DNA of 64,000 nt from Calliopum simillimum (GCA_951812925.1 OX638368.1:19159187-19223186), one strand, 5' to 3'; shown: positions 43,932 through 56,625, numbered from the stretch's first letter. A program made the numbers and translations. The notes: generated from the letters alone by a model not told the origin.

Positions 43932-45842
43932 CCGCACAGTGATGCGATTAGTACATGCTAGACGGAAAAAACTATTTTTTTTGCAGTTTTTTAAGTTTTA
44001 GGTATGGGAAAGTACAAAAAAAATGATTTCAGAATTTTTGGACAAGTGGGTGTGGCACCTCCCATACAACTTATTTACATTTTGGGCTATATCTTAAAAA
44101 CAGAACGACCTATGGTTACACAATTTTAAGTGTATAAGTTTTATGTAGTTTCTTAAATTTATAAAAAATTTCAGCACGATTGGACAAGTGGGCGTGGTAC
44201 CTCCCATACAACTGAAATACAAATTGCACCATAACTAACGAAAAAATCTGCAATAACGAAATTTTAAGTTGACGTGTAATATTTGATTTCTAAGGCACTT
44301 ATAATATTAATATAATAAATAATATAGTATAATAAATAATATTAATATAATAAAGTTTAGCAAGTATCAGTGATGATATTTGATAATTTTGGAGGGGACC
44401 TTTTTTACTCTTCAGAAAGTACTTTTTCGGTTGCGAGAGTACTTTTTAATAACATGATTAAATAAGCTTTTGTTTTGTTGCTGACGCAAATATATATTTC
44501 AGTTTGATTATATAAAAAAATAACAAAAACAATAAACAAAGGATTTAAAAAAAAAAAAAATATTTGAGGATTTATTTCATATCCATGTAAATAAATAACA
44601 GTGTTTATATCATAAACTTCATATCATTTATAATAAGTTTTATTATTTATACTTTTTATTTTTTATACATATTTATACTATTTATATAATTAAATATAAT
44701 TTATTTTTATTATTTTAATGTATTAATAACATTTATTGCTTTTCTCGGGCTATCTACGTTTATTTTTTATAATTTTTATTTCTATAATTGATTTTTTTTT
44801 TCTGTGTATTAACATAACGTGTTGTGTTTGTTATGTCACCCGGATTAGAGCTCAAAGTAATGAAATTACCCAGAAATCATTCATAATATTTAGAAAAAAT
44901 ATTCGGAACTTGGATTTGAAATTTAATTTAATAGCATTTTTAGGACAATCAAATAGATTGAAAAAAAAAAAATACAATGTCAAGTTTGCGCACTTAGGCA
45001 CTCCTAGTGCTTAGAGTAGACATAATACTCAGTTGAAAAAAAAAAGTTTGGTGAAAATATCAAGTGACCATTTTTTTTTTTTATTTACCAAAATATTTAA
45101 CCAAATTTTTCGTTTTTGAGACGAATTTACACTTCACTTAAATAGGTTTTTTTTTTATTTCGCGTATTTATTTATTTTTTTTTCTCAGTGTAAAAATATT
45201 GTGTGTTATATTACAAATATTTAAGCCCCACAAAAAGTCTCATTGACTTAAAATTATATATATTTCAGACAATACGGTCAGAGCCTAATTAATACAGTAA
45301 TATTTAGTACCATCATATAGATTAAGAAAAAAAGTCAAAGGTAAATTTACGCACTTGGGCATTCCCAGGGCTTAAAGTAGACATAACACTGATTAAATAG
45401 AAAAAGTTTGGCAGAAATATGGAGTGACCATTTTTTTTTTTTCCAAAATGTTTTGCAGAATTTGGCGTTTTTACACATTTATCTCCCTAAATTCTATTCT
45501 ATAGCACCAACATTTTAAAAAATTTGGTTTTGAATTTATAATATTTCCATAAAACATATCTTGGCCGTAATGTGTGCCGATTTTCAACTCTTTTCGATAT
45601 TGGGAAGTATTAAAAAAAAATTGTGAAAATAGCAACTAATTTCATGGACACAAACAAACATAAAAACATCATTTTTTAGGCCGACTTTGACGATTTTTTT
45701 TATTTTATGTAGAAAGCGGAGGTAAGTAAAAAATTACTTATATGTTAATTATATATTTTCTGATATTATTTCATATTCGGAATGTGAAAATTCGATTTCG
45801 AGTTTTTTCCGTCTAGCTTGTACTAATCGCATCACTGTGCGG
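43932..45842. mobile_element. 1.9-kb element with about 42-bp inverted ends, copy 1
   Basis: ccgcacagtgatgcgattag at the left, continuing tacatgctagacggaaaaaa, is mirrored at the right with about one mismatch. The interior has no long conserved frame. It holds two DINE-1-like caagtgggtgtggcacctcc segments and a pair of diverged direct repeats (44945-45070 and 45293-45430) sharing tagagtagacataat or variants and gtgaccattttttttt. The cagtgatgcg start suggests hAT; no 8-bp duplication was found. Confidence 0.6.
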
Positions 45843-46109
45843 CGCACAATGGGAGATTGTGGCCATAAATAGGTAAAATTTGAAAGTGCTATGGATTTAA
45901 AAAATGTTTACGCCAATCGTCAGATAATACTTAGGGACGGAAAAAAAAACTATAAAAGTTTAAGATTTTGTTTTGGTTTAGCAACACAGTGAGCCCAAAG
46001 TTGGACTTTAAACAGAAAAAATGCTCTACAGAACTTCTAAAATTAGGAACTGCTGGATAAACGCTCTAGTTAATTTGTTTTAAGCCCGATCCACTAATGT
46101 AGCATATCG

Positions 46110-46745
46110 TTAGAAAGTATATTGTTTCTACTTTGTTACCGATCTTATGTGAATTATTGTGATTTTTCAAATATTTTAAAAAAAATGGTAAAAATGGAAA
46201 AATTGCAAACTTTGACATTAAAAAAAAAAAAAATACATTTTCTGATTTTCATTATTTTTCAACATAATATGTGGCTAAGTATGCTTAATCGAAATGCAAA
46301 GTCCCTACTGCTTTTTTTGAGAACTTTTTTTTTTATAAACTTTTTCATATTGTGGTTTTTGACGGGACAAAATAAGTTGACTTTTTTGGAACGCTATTTT
46401 TAATTCGTTTGCATCGAAATATATCAAGATAGCATTTTGTCAAAAAGTACAAGCATTTAGCTTTTAAAAAAACATTTGTTTGAGTTTTTATGTATGATAG
46501 GTGAATTATGGTGATTTTTCGAAAATTTAAGCTCAAAAAGCCAAAATCGATAAATTTTACAAACTTTGACATTAAAATAAAAAAAAATACATTTTCTGAT
46601 TTTCATTATTTTCCAATATAATATGTGGCCAAGTATGCTTAATCGAAATACAAAGTCCCTACTGCTTTTTTTGAGAACTTTTTTTTCTATGAATTTTTTC
46701 CTGTAGCAGTTTTTGAGAAAAAAAATATTTTTATTTCTTTACATT
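46110..46745. repeat. About 366-bp tandem repeat, two units, copy 1
   Basis: aaactttgacattaaaa, gattttcattattttcaa or variants, atatgtggc.aagtatgctta and agtccctactgctttttttg occur at 46204-46330 and again 366 bp later at 46560-46695. Confidence 0.75.
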
Positions 46746-46940
46746 CTGCAACCTTTTACAATATATTTATGAATTTTAAGCTTACAGTCTTCTTAAATTC
46801 CAAAAAAAAAAAAATTTAAGAGAAGGGTGACAGGTAAGGGGTATATTTCCTCCTTTTAATCCCCCTTGGGACTCACCCTTTCTTAAAATAAGATAAGAAC
46901 ATATTGAAGGCTGTACAAAAAACATTATAATTGGTATAAT

Positions 46941-47264
46941 ATGCCCCCTTCTGTGCATAAAGTTTTAATTCACGGAAGCGAAATCATACAAGCACTTCAA
47001 ATACCAATTGGTAGACTTTCCGAAGAAGCTCAGGAAGCATCAAACAAAGTTTTTAAAAGCGCTAGGTTACACAACAGCAGATTGTGCTCTAGAGTAGCAA
47101 ACAACGAAGAAGTTTTGCATTAGATGCTGATCTCTTCTGATCCGATTATTAGCCAAATCCGAGTAAAACGTGATAAAAAATATAAAGAGTTATCACCAGA
47201 AGCTCAAGAGCTGTTGCAATTAAATGAAAAAACTGATTTAAATAAATTTAAAACAATGAAATAA
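46941..47264 (+). pseudogene. Transposon-protein fragment with one in-frame stop, copy 1
   Basis: The frame reads MPPSVHKVLIHGSEIIQALQ, then PIGRLSEEAQEASNKVFKSA, then a TAG at 47121, then in the same frame LISSDPIISQIRVKRDKKY and ELSPEAQELLQLN to a stop at 47264. Phrases such as VHKVLIHG, PIGxLSEEAQE and LxSSDPxIS are ones I associate with uncharacterised transposon-linked proteins in insects and cnidarians. I cannot name the family. Apart from the single stop it is undamaged. Confidence 0.5.
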
Positions 47265-47429
47265 CTTAATATTTTCCTTCTTCTATTATTGTATACATTA
47301 GTTTCGACTTGATTGTGTTCTCCTTTTTTGATTTGATCGCCAATTTGAGCCAAAGGAATTGCAATGAAAAAGTTTCTAGTGCGGACTATTTTTTCTGATG
47401 GTTTTTATGAAAATAATAAATAAAATGTT

Positions 47430-48310
47430 TAAAGGGCGTGAAAACGCCTACTTTTTTAGTGGACATTATTTGTCATAATATCTTTCACATATTTGCTAAA
47501 CATCATCAATCTGCATTAAAGATTTTCGGAGATATTGAAAAGTTAATTTTTTGGTAGGCGTGGCACTGCCCATTTTTCTAGTGCGGATTATTTGTTCTGA
47601 TGGTCTTTTCATATGTACCAAATAATATCTATCTTCGTGAAATATTTTCAGAAATATGATGAATTTTTTTTTTGAAGGCGTGGTACCGCCCATTTGTCTA
47701 GTGAACATTATTTGTCCTTATGATTTTTACATATTTACCAAATCTCATTTATCTGCGTCAAAGAGTTTCGTTGATATGATTAGTCAATTTTTTGGAAGGC
47801 GTGGCACCGCCCACTTTTTTAGTATATAGCTTAGCCTCTTTTTGTACTAGCATAACATAAAAACTTCTTTAAAATCGGTTACTTAGTTTCCGAGTTAATA
47901 AGGGACAAATACCCAAACAAACAAAATCTAGTTTTTATAAAGTTGGTTTTCGTTTATTCCTCATAACTTGAAAACTGTAAAAGATAGCGCAAAATTTTTA
48001 ACATTTTTGAAATAAGCGGGGTTAAGTTATTCAAAATTGATACCCATTTTGAAAAAAAATTCGGACCACGCCCCAACTTTGTATGGGAGGTAGGCGTGTC
48101 CGTCGGCGGATTTTGTTCATATTCACAGATTTTTATTATTTTAATGTAAAAAACATCTGTACCAAATTTCAATAGCCTAACTCTATTATTACTATATATG
48201 ACCGCCGTTCCATACAAACCCTCCCATTGTGCGGCGTGGCACTTCCCATAAAAGCAATTTGTTCTTATACTCTCCTAATAATATACTTGAAATGCAGTGT
48301 AGGGTATTTA
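47430..48310. repeat. About 121-bp tandem repeat and DINE-1-like tail, copy 1
   Basis: Four units (near 47433, 47555, 47678 and 47799) share an aaggcgtggcaccgcccac core followed by a ttttctagtg and a cattatttgt segment. The sequence after them (47940-48310) has ggtaggcgtgtccgtcggcg, ttttgttca, tctgtaccaaatttcaatag and ends tgcagtgtagggtatttag, like the repeats at 13480 and 21283. Confidence 0.7.
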
Positions 48311-48869
48311 GTTTTTGGCCAGGCCAAAGATACCACCCTTACTAGTTTTTCTTTATTGTACTTTTTAGAAAACATTTTTTACATGTAGGTAATCAATAAA
48401 ATTCAAAATTGCAACATGACAGAATTCGTACAAAATCATTATGCAAAATTTACCACTTTTGATTTGTTTCCTTTTTTTGCTCAAATAATGTTAAAAACTA
48501 CCTTTTTTAGATAAATTAACCTTTCGTCAATTTAAAAACATTTTTCGACACTGATTCAGTCGTGTTTCGACCGATAAATGTAATCAATACAAAGTCACAG
48601 AATACAAAAAAAAAAAATATATACAAAAAATCCTGACCCAGCAAACCAAAGATTCCAAATTCGATACGAAAATTCTGCAAGACTTTTCGATTTCGGTACC
48701 GAAATCGTTACGAATTCATTACAAAAACTTTAAACAGTTTCGAGTTTGTTCCGAAAATTCGAAAGAAAAAGTTTAAGGTATAGAATATGATGACCTTAAA
48801 TTTTGGAATATTTTTAAAAAATGCACATAAGCTTTCAGGGTTGCCATATGTTTTTTTTTTTAAGTTTCG
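48311..48869. other. No gene; perfect 20-bp palindrome at 48688-48707
   Basis: cgatttcggtaccgaaatcg is fully self-complementary. The final 80 bases (tttcagggttgccatatg and the T-run) resemble repeats within the hAT element at 57434-59964. Confidence 0.6.
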
Positions 48870-49312
48870 CTCTCATGAGTATCCAGAAAGTTAAAACCCA
48901 GCTCGTTTTTCATTCAATGCCAATATCTATAATTATCCCGAGTTTCACTAAAATCCCTGCAGCCGTTTTCGAGAAAAAATTTTCCCACAGACATAAGTAC
49001 AAAACAAAAAAACCTAAAAAACAAGCATACCATTTTAGCACGTATAAGAGAAGATTTAATCCTCTCTGTGAAGTTCTTTGAAATAGATACTAAGTAAGTA
49101 ATACCCTAAATTAATTTTTTTGTTGGCACGTGTTAATAAAATTTCTATATGCTTTAATTTAATGTTTGTTAATCCACTACGCAATTCGACATTTGTATAT
49201 TTTGCAGAATTTCGCAACACTTATGCAAATACTCATGTTAAATATATTTAAAACAAGCTGTGCAAGTACCACGTTTTATCGAAAAATTTTCTTTTAGCGT
49301 TAGCTCACGTAC

Positions 49313-49320
49313 TATAAAAG
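49313..49320 (+). promoter_or_regulatory. TATA box, second copy of the secreted-peptide gene
   Basis: Identical to 42247-42254 with the same spacing to the ATG. Confidence 0.65.
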
Positions 49321-49370
49321 GAACTGAGGTAATGAGTGCCAGTGTTACTTTTCTATTCAAAAAAATAAAC

Positions 49371-49595
49371 ATGAAATATTTGTTAATATTTGCAGGGCTT
49401 TTGGCCCTTAACACCTATAATTGTACACATACGTGTACAACGACGGCAGGGCCGGTACCGACGTCAGAGCCGACGTCACCGGAACCGACGACGGAGCCGG
49501 AACCGACGGCAGAGGCGGAACTGACGGCCCTTGCAACTCAATCAACATTTATACCACTAAATTTCCCATGGACAAGGAGGGTATTTGATTTTTAA
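49371..49595 (+). CDS. Small secreted Pro/Thr/Glu-rich peptide, copy 2
   Basis: Identical in predicted protein to 42305-42529, with the same promoter and aataaa. The regulatory region is wholly included in the duplicated unit, so both copies could be expressed. Confidence 0.7.
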   Translation: MKYLLIFAGLLALNTYNCTHTCTTTAGPVPTSEPTSPEPTTEPEPTAEAELTALATQSTFIPLNFPWTRRVFDF

Positions 49596-50023
49596 TAGTT
49601 ACATTTACATATTTAAAAAGGTCAATTATCTATTATTGCAATGTCATAATGATCTTGACTTGGTGTTAAATCTTTAGTTAAATAAAATGGGAGAGTAACA
49701 GCAAAATCGCTCTCAGCAATAGATTTAACTACAAAATTTACTGGAACAAGATTTGGTCAAAAATTTGGCTAAAGTTTTTGCTGTCAAAAATTAAAAAACA
49801 TAAATAAATAAATAAATGAAATAATTTTGTATTATGAGAATATACGTATGTATGTAATTTTATTTCTAGCAAAAGCCCATAACAAAGTTAGAAAAAAAAT
49901 GAATTTTCAATACAACCATTTTATTTTCATTTTCACTGCATACCAAACAAAAACAACATTTAACACATAGAAAAATAGAAATAAGGCCTGTCTCCAGGCC
50001 CAATTCCATAAACGTCCAGTCGT

Positions 50024-50892
50024 CTACTTCAACTTCTTCTATGAACGCGAGTTGTTGATGTGTCCACACTTTTTCTTGCGGCAATCGGTAGTTCTTGGAT
50101 GCAAACGGACATAGCACTTATGGCATTTCGGCGTAATTGTTTTTTGTGCCAAAATTATACCACCACGCAGACAAAGCACTAAAGGCTCCGATATATAGAA
50201 GGCAGCGCGTGCAACGCGCGAATTATAAGCTTTGACAGTTGATTTAAAAACATAGCTTCTTATGAAGAGTGATACATACAGAAAAGCGAACAACGCACGT
50301 TTATAAATAATGTTCGCAGTTGATAAAATAAATTAAAAAAGAAAAAAAATCAAAATGATGGAAAAACGTATAAGCGAAGCGCAGGAACAAGTCTGGCTAC
50401 ATAATAAAGGCCATTCTGAGTGTATTTGAAAACGCGTTTATGCCCTTAAGTGCTAACTGCCATACCTAAATTGGAGCGTCAGGCGTTGCGTTATTTAACG
50501 TTACACAAAAGCGTCAAGCGCCATACCGAAATAAAGAGCGTTGCGTTGAAGTAGTTTGTTTGTCAAAATCATATTGTTGTTTCTTTTTTTACTTTTCTGC
50601 AGCTAACTTCACTCCATAACGCTTTGTCAAAATTGGAAATTCGAATAGCTGAGCGGTGAGCGTTGGCAATTTCGGTATGCGCCATACAAATTGTATGTAC
50701 ATGAGAAATTTTTGACAGTAAAATAACGCTGACGCTCCAATTTAGGTATGGCAGTCGATTTCTTTTGAATGTTATAATCGTATAGTGCGTCCATTTTCCA
50801 ATTGCTTAACAGCGAAAATTAAACATTATTGATCTGGAGGGATACCTTCTTCATCTTGGATTTTTGCCTTGACATTTTCAATTGTATCGGAG
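50024..50892 (-). pseudogene. Ubiquitin-RpL40 pseudogene, copy 2
   Basis: Same structure and same defects as 42958-43826, including the MITE (50457-50754). The breaks therefore predate the segmental duplication. Confidence 0.85.
50457..50754. mobile_element. MITE inside the ubiquitin pseudogene, copy 2
   Basis: Same as 43391-43688. Confidence 0.75.
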
Positions 50893-50997
50893 GTATCCAA
50901 GGTATCCAAATTTAGGTTATTATTTGCTTTTTTTATTTTTTTAATTAATTTATTTTTTGGCATTTGATTTATTTTGAAATTTTTTTACCCGCACACA

Positions 50998-52908
50998 CCG
51001 CACAGTGATGCGATTAGTACATGCTAGACGGAAAAAACTATTTTTTTTGCAGTTTTTTAAGTTTTAGGTATGGGAAAGTACAAAAAAAATGATTTCAGAA
51101 TTTTTGGACAAGTGGGTGTGGCACCTCCCATACAACTTATTTACATTTTGGGCTATATCTTAAAAACAGAACGACCTATGGTTACACAATTTTAAGTGTA
51201 TAAGTTTTATGTAGTTTCTTAAATTTATAAAAAATTTCAGCACGATTGGACAAGTGGGCGTGGTACCTCCCATACAACTGAAATACAAATTGCACCATAA
51301 CTAACGAAAAAATCTGCAATAACGAAATTTTAAGTTGACGTGTAATATTTGATTTCTAAGGCACTTATAATATTAATATAATAAATAATATAGTATAATA
51401 AATAATATTAATATAATAAAGTTTAGCAAGTATCAGTGATGATATTTGATAATTTTGGAGGGGACCTTTTTTACTCTTCAGAAAGTACTTTTTCGGTTGC
51501 GAGAGTACTTTTTAATAACATGATTAAATAAGCTTTTGTTTTGTTGCTGACGCAAATATATATTTCAGTTTGATTATATAAAAAAATAACAAAAACAATA
51601 AACAAAGGATTTAAAAAAAAAAAAAATATTTGAGGATTTATTTCATATCCATGTAAATAAATAACAGTGTTTATATCATAAACTTCATATCATTTATAAT
51701 AAGTTTTATTATTTATACTTTTTATTTTTTATACATATTTATACTATTTATATAATTAAATATAATTTATTTTTATTATTTTAATGTATTAATAACATTT
51801 ATTGCTTTTCTCGGGCTATCTACGTTTATTTTTTATAATTTTTATTTCTATAATTGATTTTTTTTTTCTGTGTATTAACATAACGTGTTGTGTTTGTTAT
51901 GTCACCCGGATTAGAGCTCAAAGTAATGAAATTACCCAGAAATCATTCATAATATTTAGAAAAAATATTCGGAACTTGGATTTGAAATTTAATTTAATAG
52001 CATTTTTAGGACAATCAAATAGATTGAAAAAAAAAAAATACAATGTCAAGTTTGCGCACTTAGGCACTCCTAGTGCTTAGAGTAGACATAATACTCAGTT
52101 GAAAAAAAAAAGTTTGGTGAAAATATCAAGTGACCATTTTTTTTTTTTATTTACCAAAATATTTAACCAAATTTTTCGTTTTTGAGACGAATTTACACTT
52201 CACTTAAATAGGTTTTTTTTTTATTTCGCGTATTTATTTATTTTTTTTTCTCAGTGTAAAAATATTGTGTGTTATATTACAAATATTTAAGCCCCACAAA
52301 AAGTCTCATTGACTTAAAATTATATATATTTCAGACAATACGGTCAGAGCCTAATTAATACAGTAATATTTAGTACCATCATATAGATTAAGAAAAAAAG
52401 TCAAAGGTAAATTTACGCACTTGGGCATTCCCAGGGCTTAAAGTAGACATAACACTGATTAAATAGAAAAAGTTTGGCAGAAATATGGAGTGACCATTTT
52501 TTTTTTTTCCAAAATGTTTTGCAGAATTTGGCGTTTTTACACATTTATCTCCCTAAATTCTATTCTATAGCACCAACATTTTAAAAAATTTGGTTTTGAA
52601 TTTATAATATTTCCATAAAACATATCTTGGCCGTAATGTGTGCCGATTTTCAACTCTTTTCGATATTGGGAAGTATTAAAAAAAAATTGTGAAAATAGCA
52701 ACTAATTTCATGGACACAAACAAACATAAAAACATCATTTTTTAGGCCGACTTTGACGATTTTTTTTATTTTATGTAGAAAGCGGAGGTAAGTAAAAAAT
52801 TACTTATGTGTTAATTATATATTTTCTGATATTATTTCATATTCGGAATGTGAAAATTCGATTTCGAGTTTTTTCCGTCTAGCTTGTACTAATCGCATCA
52901 CTGTGCGG
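50998..52908. mobile_element. 1.9-kb inverted-end element, copy 2
   Basis: Same as 43932-45842 apart from one substitution near the right end (acttatgtg for acttatatg). Confidence 0.6.
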
Positions 52909-53175
52909 CGCACAATGGGAGATTGTGGCCATAAATAGGTAAAATTTGAAAGTGCTATGGATTTAAAAAATGTTTACGCCAATCGTCAGATAATACTTAG
53001 GGACGGAAAAAAAAACTATAAAAGTTTAAGATTTTGTTTTGGTTTAGCAACACAGTGAGCCCAAAGTTGGACTTTAAACAGAAAAAATGCTCTACAGAAC
53101 TTCTAAAATTAGGAACTGCTGGATAAACGCTCTAGTTAATTTGTTTTAAGCCCGATCCACTAATGTAGCATATCG

Positions 53176-53810
53176 TTAGAAAGTATATTGTTTCTACTTT
53201 GTTACCGATCTTATGTGAATTATTGTGATTTTTCAAATATTTTAAAAAAAATGGTAAAAATGGAAAAATTGCAAACTTTGACATTAAAAAAAAAAAAATA
53301 CATTTTCTGATTTTCATTATTTTTCAACATAATATGTGGCTAAGTATGCTTAATCGAAATGCAAAGTCCCTACTGCTTTTTTTGAGAACTTTTTTTTTTA
53401 TAAACTTTTTCATATTGTGGTTTTTGACGGGACAAAATAAGTTGACTTTTTTGGAACGCTATTTTTAATTCGTTTGCATCGAAATATATCAAGATAGCAT
53501 TTTGTCAAAAAGTACAAGCATTTATCTTTTAAAAAAACATTTGTTTGAGTTTTTATGTATGATAGGTGAATTATGGTGATTTTTCGAAAATTTAAGCTCA
53601 AAAAGCCAAAATCGATAAATTTTACAAACTTTGACATTAAAATAAAAAAAAATACATTTTCTGATTTTCATTATTTTCCAATATAATATGTGGCCAAGTA
53701 TGCTTAATCGAAATACAAAGTCCCTACTGCTTTTTTTGAGAACTTTTTTTTCTATGAATTTTTTCCTGTAGCAGTTTTTGAGAAAAAAAATATTTTTATT
53801 TCTTTACATT
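53176..53810. repeat. About 366-bp tandem repeat, copy 2
   Basis: Same as 46110-46745, with one fewer A in a run and one substitution. The A-run change closes the long chance frame seen at 46122-46403 in copy 1, supporting its rejection as a gene. Confidence 0.75.
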
Positions 53811-54005
53811 CTGCAACCTTTTACAATATATTTATGAATTTTAAGCTTACAGTCTTCTTAAATTCCAAAAAAAAAAAAATTTAAGAGAAGGGTGACAGGT
53901 AAGGGGTATATTTCCTCCTTTTAATCCCCCTTGGGACTCACCCTTTCTTAAAATAAGATAAGAACATATTGAAGGCTGTACAAAAAACATTATAATTGGT
54001 ATAAT

Positions 54006-54329
54006 ATGCCCCCTTCTGTGCATAAAGTTTTAATTCACGGAAGCGAAATCATACAAGCACTTCAAATACCAATTGGTAGACTTTCCGAAGAAGCTCAGGA
54101 AGCATCAAACAAAGTTTTTAAAAGCGCTAGGTTACACAACAGCAGATTGTGCTCTAGAGTAGCAAACAACGAAGAAGTTTTGCATTAGATGCTGATCTCT
54201 TCTGATCCGATTATTAGCCAAATCCGAGTAAAACGTGATAAAAAATATAAAGAGTTATCACCAGAAGCTCAAGAGCTGTTGCAATTAAATGAAAAAACTG
54301 ATTTAAATAAATTTAAAACAATGAAATAA
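54006..54329 (+). pseudogene. Transposon-protein fragment, copy 2
   Basis: Identical to 46941-47264, including the internal TAG. Confidence 0.5.
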
Positions 54330-54494
54330 CTTAATATTTTCCTTCTTCTATTATTGTATACATTAGTTTCGACTTGATTGTGTTCTCCTTTTTTGATTTG
54401 ATCGCCAATTTGAGCCAAAGGAATTGCAATGAAAAAGTTTCTAGTGCGGACTATTTTTTCTGATGGTTTTTATGAAAATAATAAATAAAATGTT

Positions 54495-55375
54495 TAAAGG
54501 GCGTGAAAACGCCTACTTTTTTAGTGGACATTATTTGTCATAATATCTTTCACATATTTGCTAAACATCATCAATCTGCATTAAAGATTTTCGGAGATAT
54601 TGAAAAGTTAATTTTTTGGTAGGCGTGGCACTGCCCATTTTTCTAGTGCGGATTATTTGTTCTGATGGTCTTTTCATATGTACCAAATAATATCTATCTT
54701 CGTGAAATATTTTCAGAAATATGATGAATTTTTTTTTTGAAGGCGTGGTACCGCCCATTTGTCTAGTGAACATTATTTGTCCTTATGATTTTTACATATT
54801 TACCAAATCTCATTTATCTGCGTCAAAGAGTTTCGTTGATATGATTAGTCAATTTTTTGGAAGGCGTGGCACCGCCCACTTTTTTAGTATATAGCTTAGC
54901 CTCTTTTTGTACTAGCATAACATAAAAACTTCTTTAAAATCGGTTACTTAGTTTCCGAGTTAATAAGGGACAAATACCCAAACAAACAAAATCTAGTTTT
55001 TATAAAGTTGGTTTTCGTTTATTCCTCATAACTTGAAAACTGTAAAAGATAGCGCAAAATTTTTAACATTTTTGAAATAAGCGGGGTTAAGTTATTCAAA
55101 ATTGATACCCATTTTGAAAAAAAATTCGGACCACGCCCCAACTTTGTATGGGAGGTAGGCGTGTCCGTCGGCGGATTTTGTTCATATTCACAGATTTTTA
55201 TTATTTTAATGTAAAAAACATCTGTACCAAATTTCAATAGCCTAACTCTATTATTACTATATATGACCGCCGTTCCATACAAACCCTCCCATTGTGCGGC
55301 GTGGCACTTCCCATAAAAGCAATTTGTTCTTATACTCTCCTAATAATATACTTGAAATGCAGTGTAGGGTATTTA
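54495..55375. repeat. About 121-bp tandem repeat and DINE-1-like tail, copy 2
   Basis: Same as 47430-48310. Confidence 0.7.
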
Positions 55376-55945
55376 GTTTTTGGCCAGGCCAAAGATACCA
55401 CCCTTACTAGTTTTTCTTTATTGTACTTTTTAGAAAACATTTTTTACATGTAGGTAATCAATAAAATTCAAAATTGCAACATGACAGAATTCGTACAAAA
55501 TCATTATGCAAAATTTACCACTTTTGATTTGTTTCCTTTTTTTGCTCAAATAATGTTAAAAACTACCTTTTTTAGATAAATTAACCTTTCGTCAATTTAA
55601 AAACATTTTTCGACACTGATTCAGTCGTGTTTCGACCGATAAATGTAATCAATACAAAGTCACAGAATACAAAAAAAAAAAAATATATACAAAAAATCCT
55701 GACCCAGCAAACCAAAGATTCCAAATTCGATACGAAAATTCTGCAAGACTTTTCGATTTCGGTACCGAAATCGTTACGAATTCATTACAAAAACTTTAAA
55801 CAGTTTCGAGTTTGTTCCGAAAATTCGAAAGAAAAAGTTTAAGGTATAGAATATGATGACCTTAAATTTTGGAATATTTTTAAAAAATGCACATAAGCTT
55901 TCAGGGTTGCCATATGTTTTTTTTTTTAAGTTTCGCTAAAACAAT

Positions 55946-56625
55946 ATATTTCAGACCATCCAAGACTAAAAGCATGAAGCTAAACGCAAGCAATGACATC
56001 ACGTTTAAAGCTGGCAGTGATGACATCGAAAACGTCGAAAGCTTCACGTATTTAGGCAGCATTATCTCCATGGATGGTGGAGCAAAAGAGGATATTAACT
56101 CAAGAATAGCAAAAGCAAAAGGCGCGTTTGCTCAATTGAACAAAATATGGTCTTCATCCGTTATATCCACCAAAACGAGAGTGCGCATTTTTGATTCGAA
56201 TGTGAAATCGGTTTTGTTATATGGGTGCGAAACATGGCTTGTTACTGAACAACTAACGAATAAGCTGCAAGTATTCGTCAACAAATGCTTAAGGCGTATA
56301 CTAAAGGTTTGGTGGCCTCGCACATCAAAAATGCAAACAGAAGGCTATAGCAAACGAGATCAAGCTGCGCAAATGGGGATGGATTGGTCACACTCTCCGG
56401 AAACCACACAGCGAAGTTTGTCGCCAGGCCCTTGAGTGAAATCCACAAGGCAGTAGAGGACGTGGTAGACCCAAAACCAACTGGAAAAGGTCGTTGGAAA
56501 AGGAAATCCAAGAATCGGGAAAATCATGGCAAGAGATCAAAGTCATCGCAAGGGATCGTGACAAATGGAGAGATTTCATATTGGCCCTATGCTCCTCCTA
56601 GGAGTTAAAGGAGAATACATACATA
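55946..56625 (+). pseudogene. RTE-like non-LTR retrotransposon, 3' end only
   Basis: One frame reads SKTKSMKLNASNDITF, then ENVESFTYLGSIISMDGGAK, then TKTRVRIFDSNVKSVLLYGC and ETW, then NKCLRRILKVWWP. This is the region after the reverse transcriptase active site in RTE-like elements. In other frames WGWIGHTLRKP, RGRGRP and a W-R-D-F-like end follow. The 5' part, including the catalytic domain, is missing. The tail ends in an acatacatacat-type microsatellite (56615-56630), as RTE ends often do. The left truncation point sits within about 10 bases of the segmental duplication's right edge. Confidence 0.78.

Larger units (their letters stand above)
41804..48869 (+). repeat. Tandem duplication, unit 1 (7066 bp)
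   Basis: The whole stretch recurs head-to-tail at 48870-55935. By eye I found only four differences: one substitution each near 45739 and 46461, and one-base length changes in A-runs near 46220 and 48606. The unit starts ctctcatgagtatccag and ends aagtttcg. Confidence 0.97.
48870..55935 (+). repeat. Tandem duplication, unit 2 (7066 bp)
   Basis: Copy of 41804-48869. At the outer right edge the sequence after tttcg is ctaaaacaat; at the internal junction it is ctctcatgag. CT is shared by both, leaving a 2-bp microhomology at the join. Confidence 0.97.

Noticed and set aside
44736..45014. A 92-codon frame repeated in both duplication units
   Set aside because: Phe/Ile-rich AT sequence inside a transposon; being duplicated does not make it coding.
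46122..46403. A 93-codon frame in duplication unit 1
   Set aside because: It runs through A- and T-runs of the 366-bp repeat and is closed by one A-run change in unit 2.
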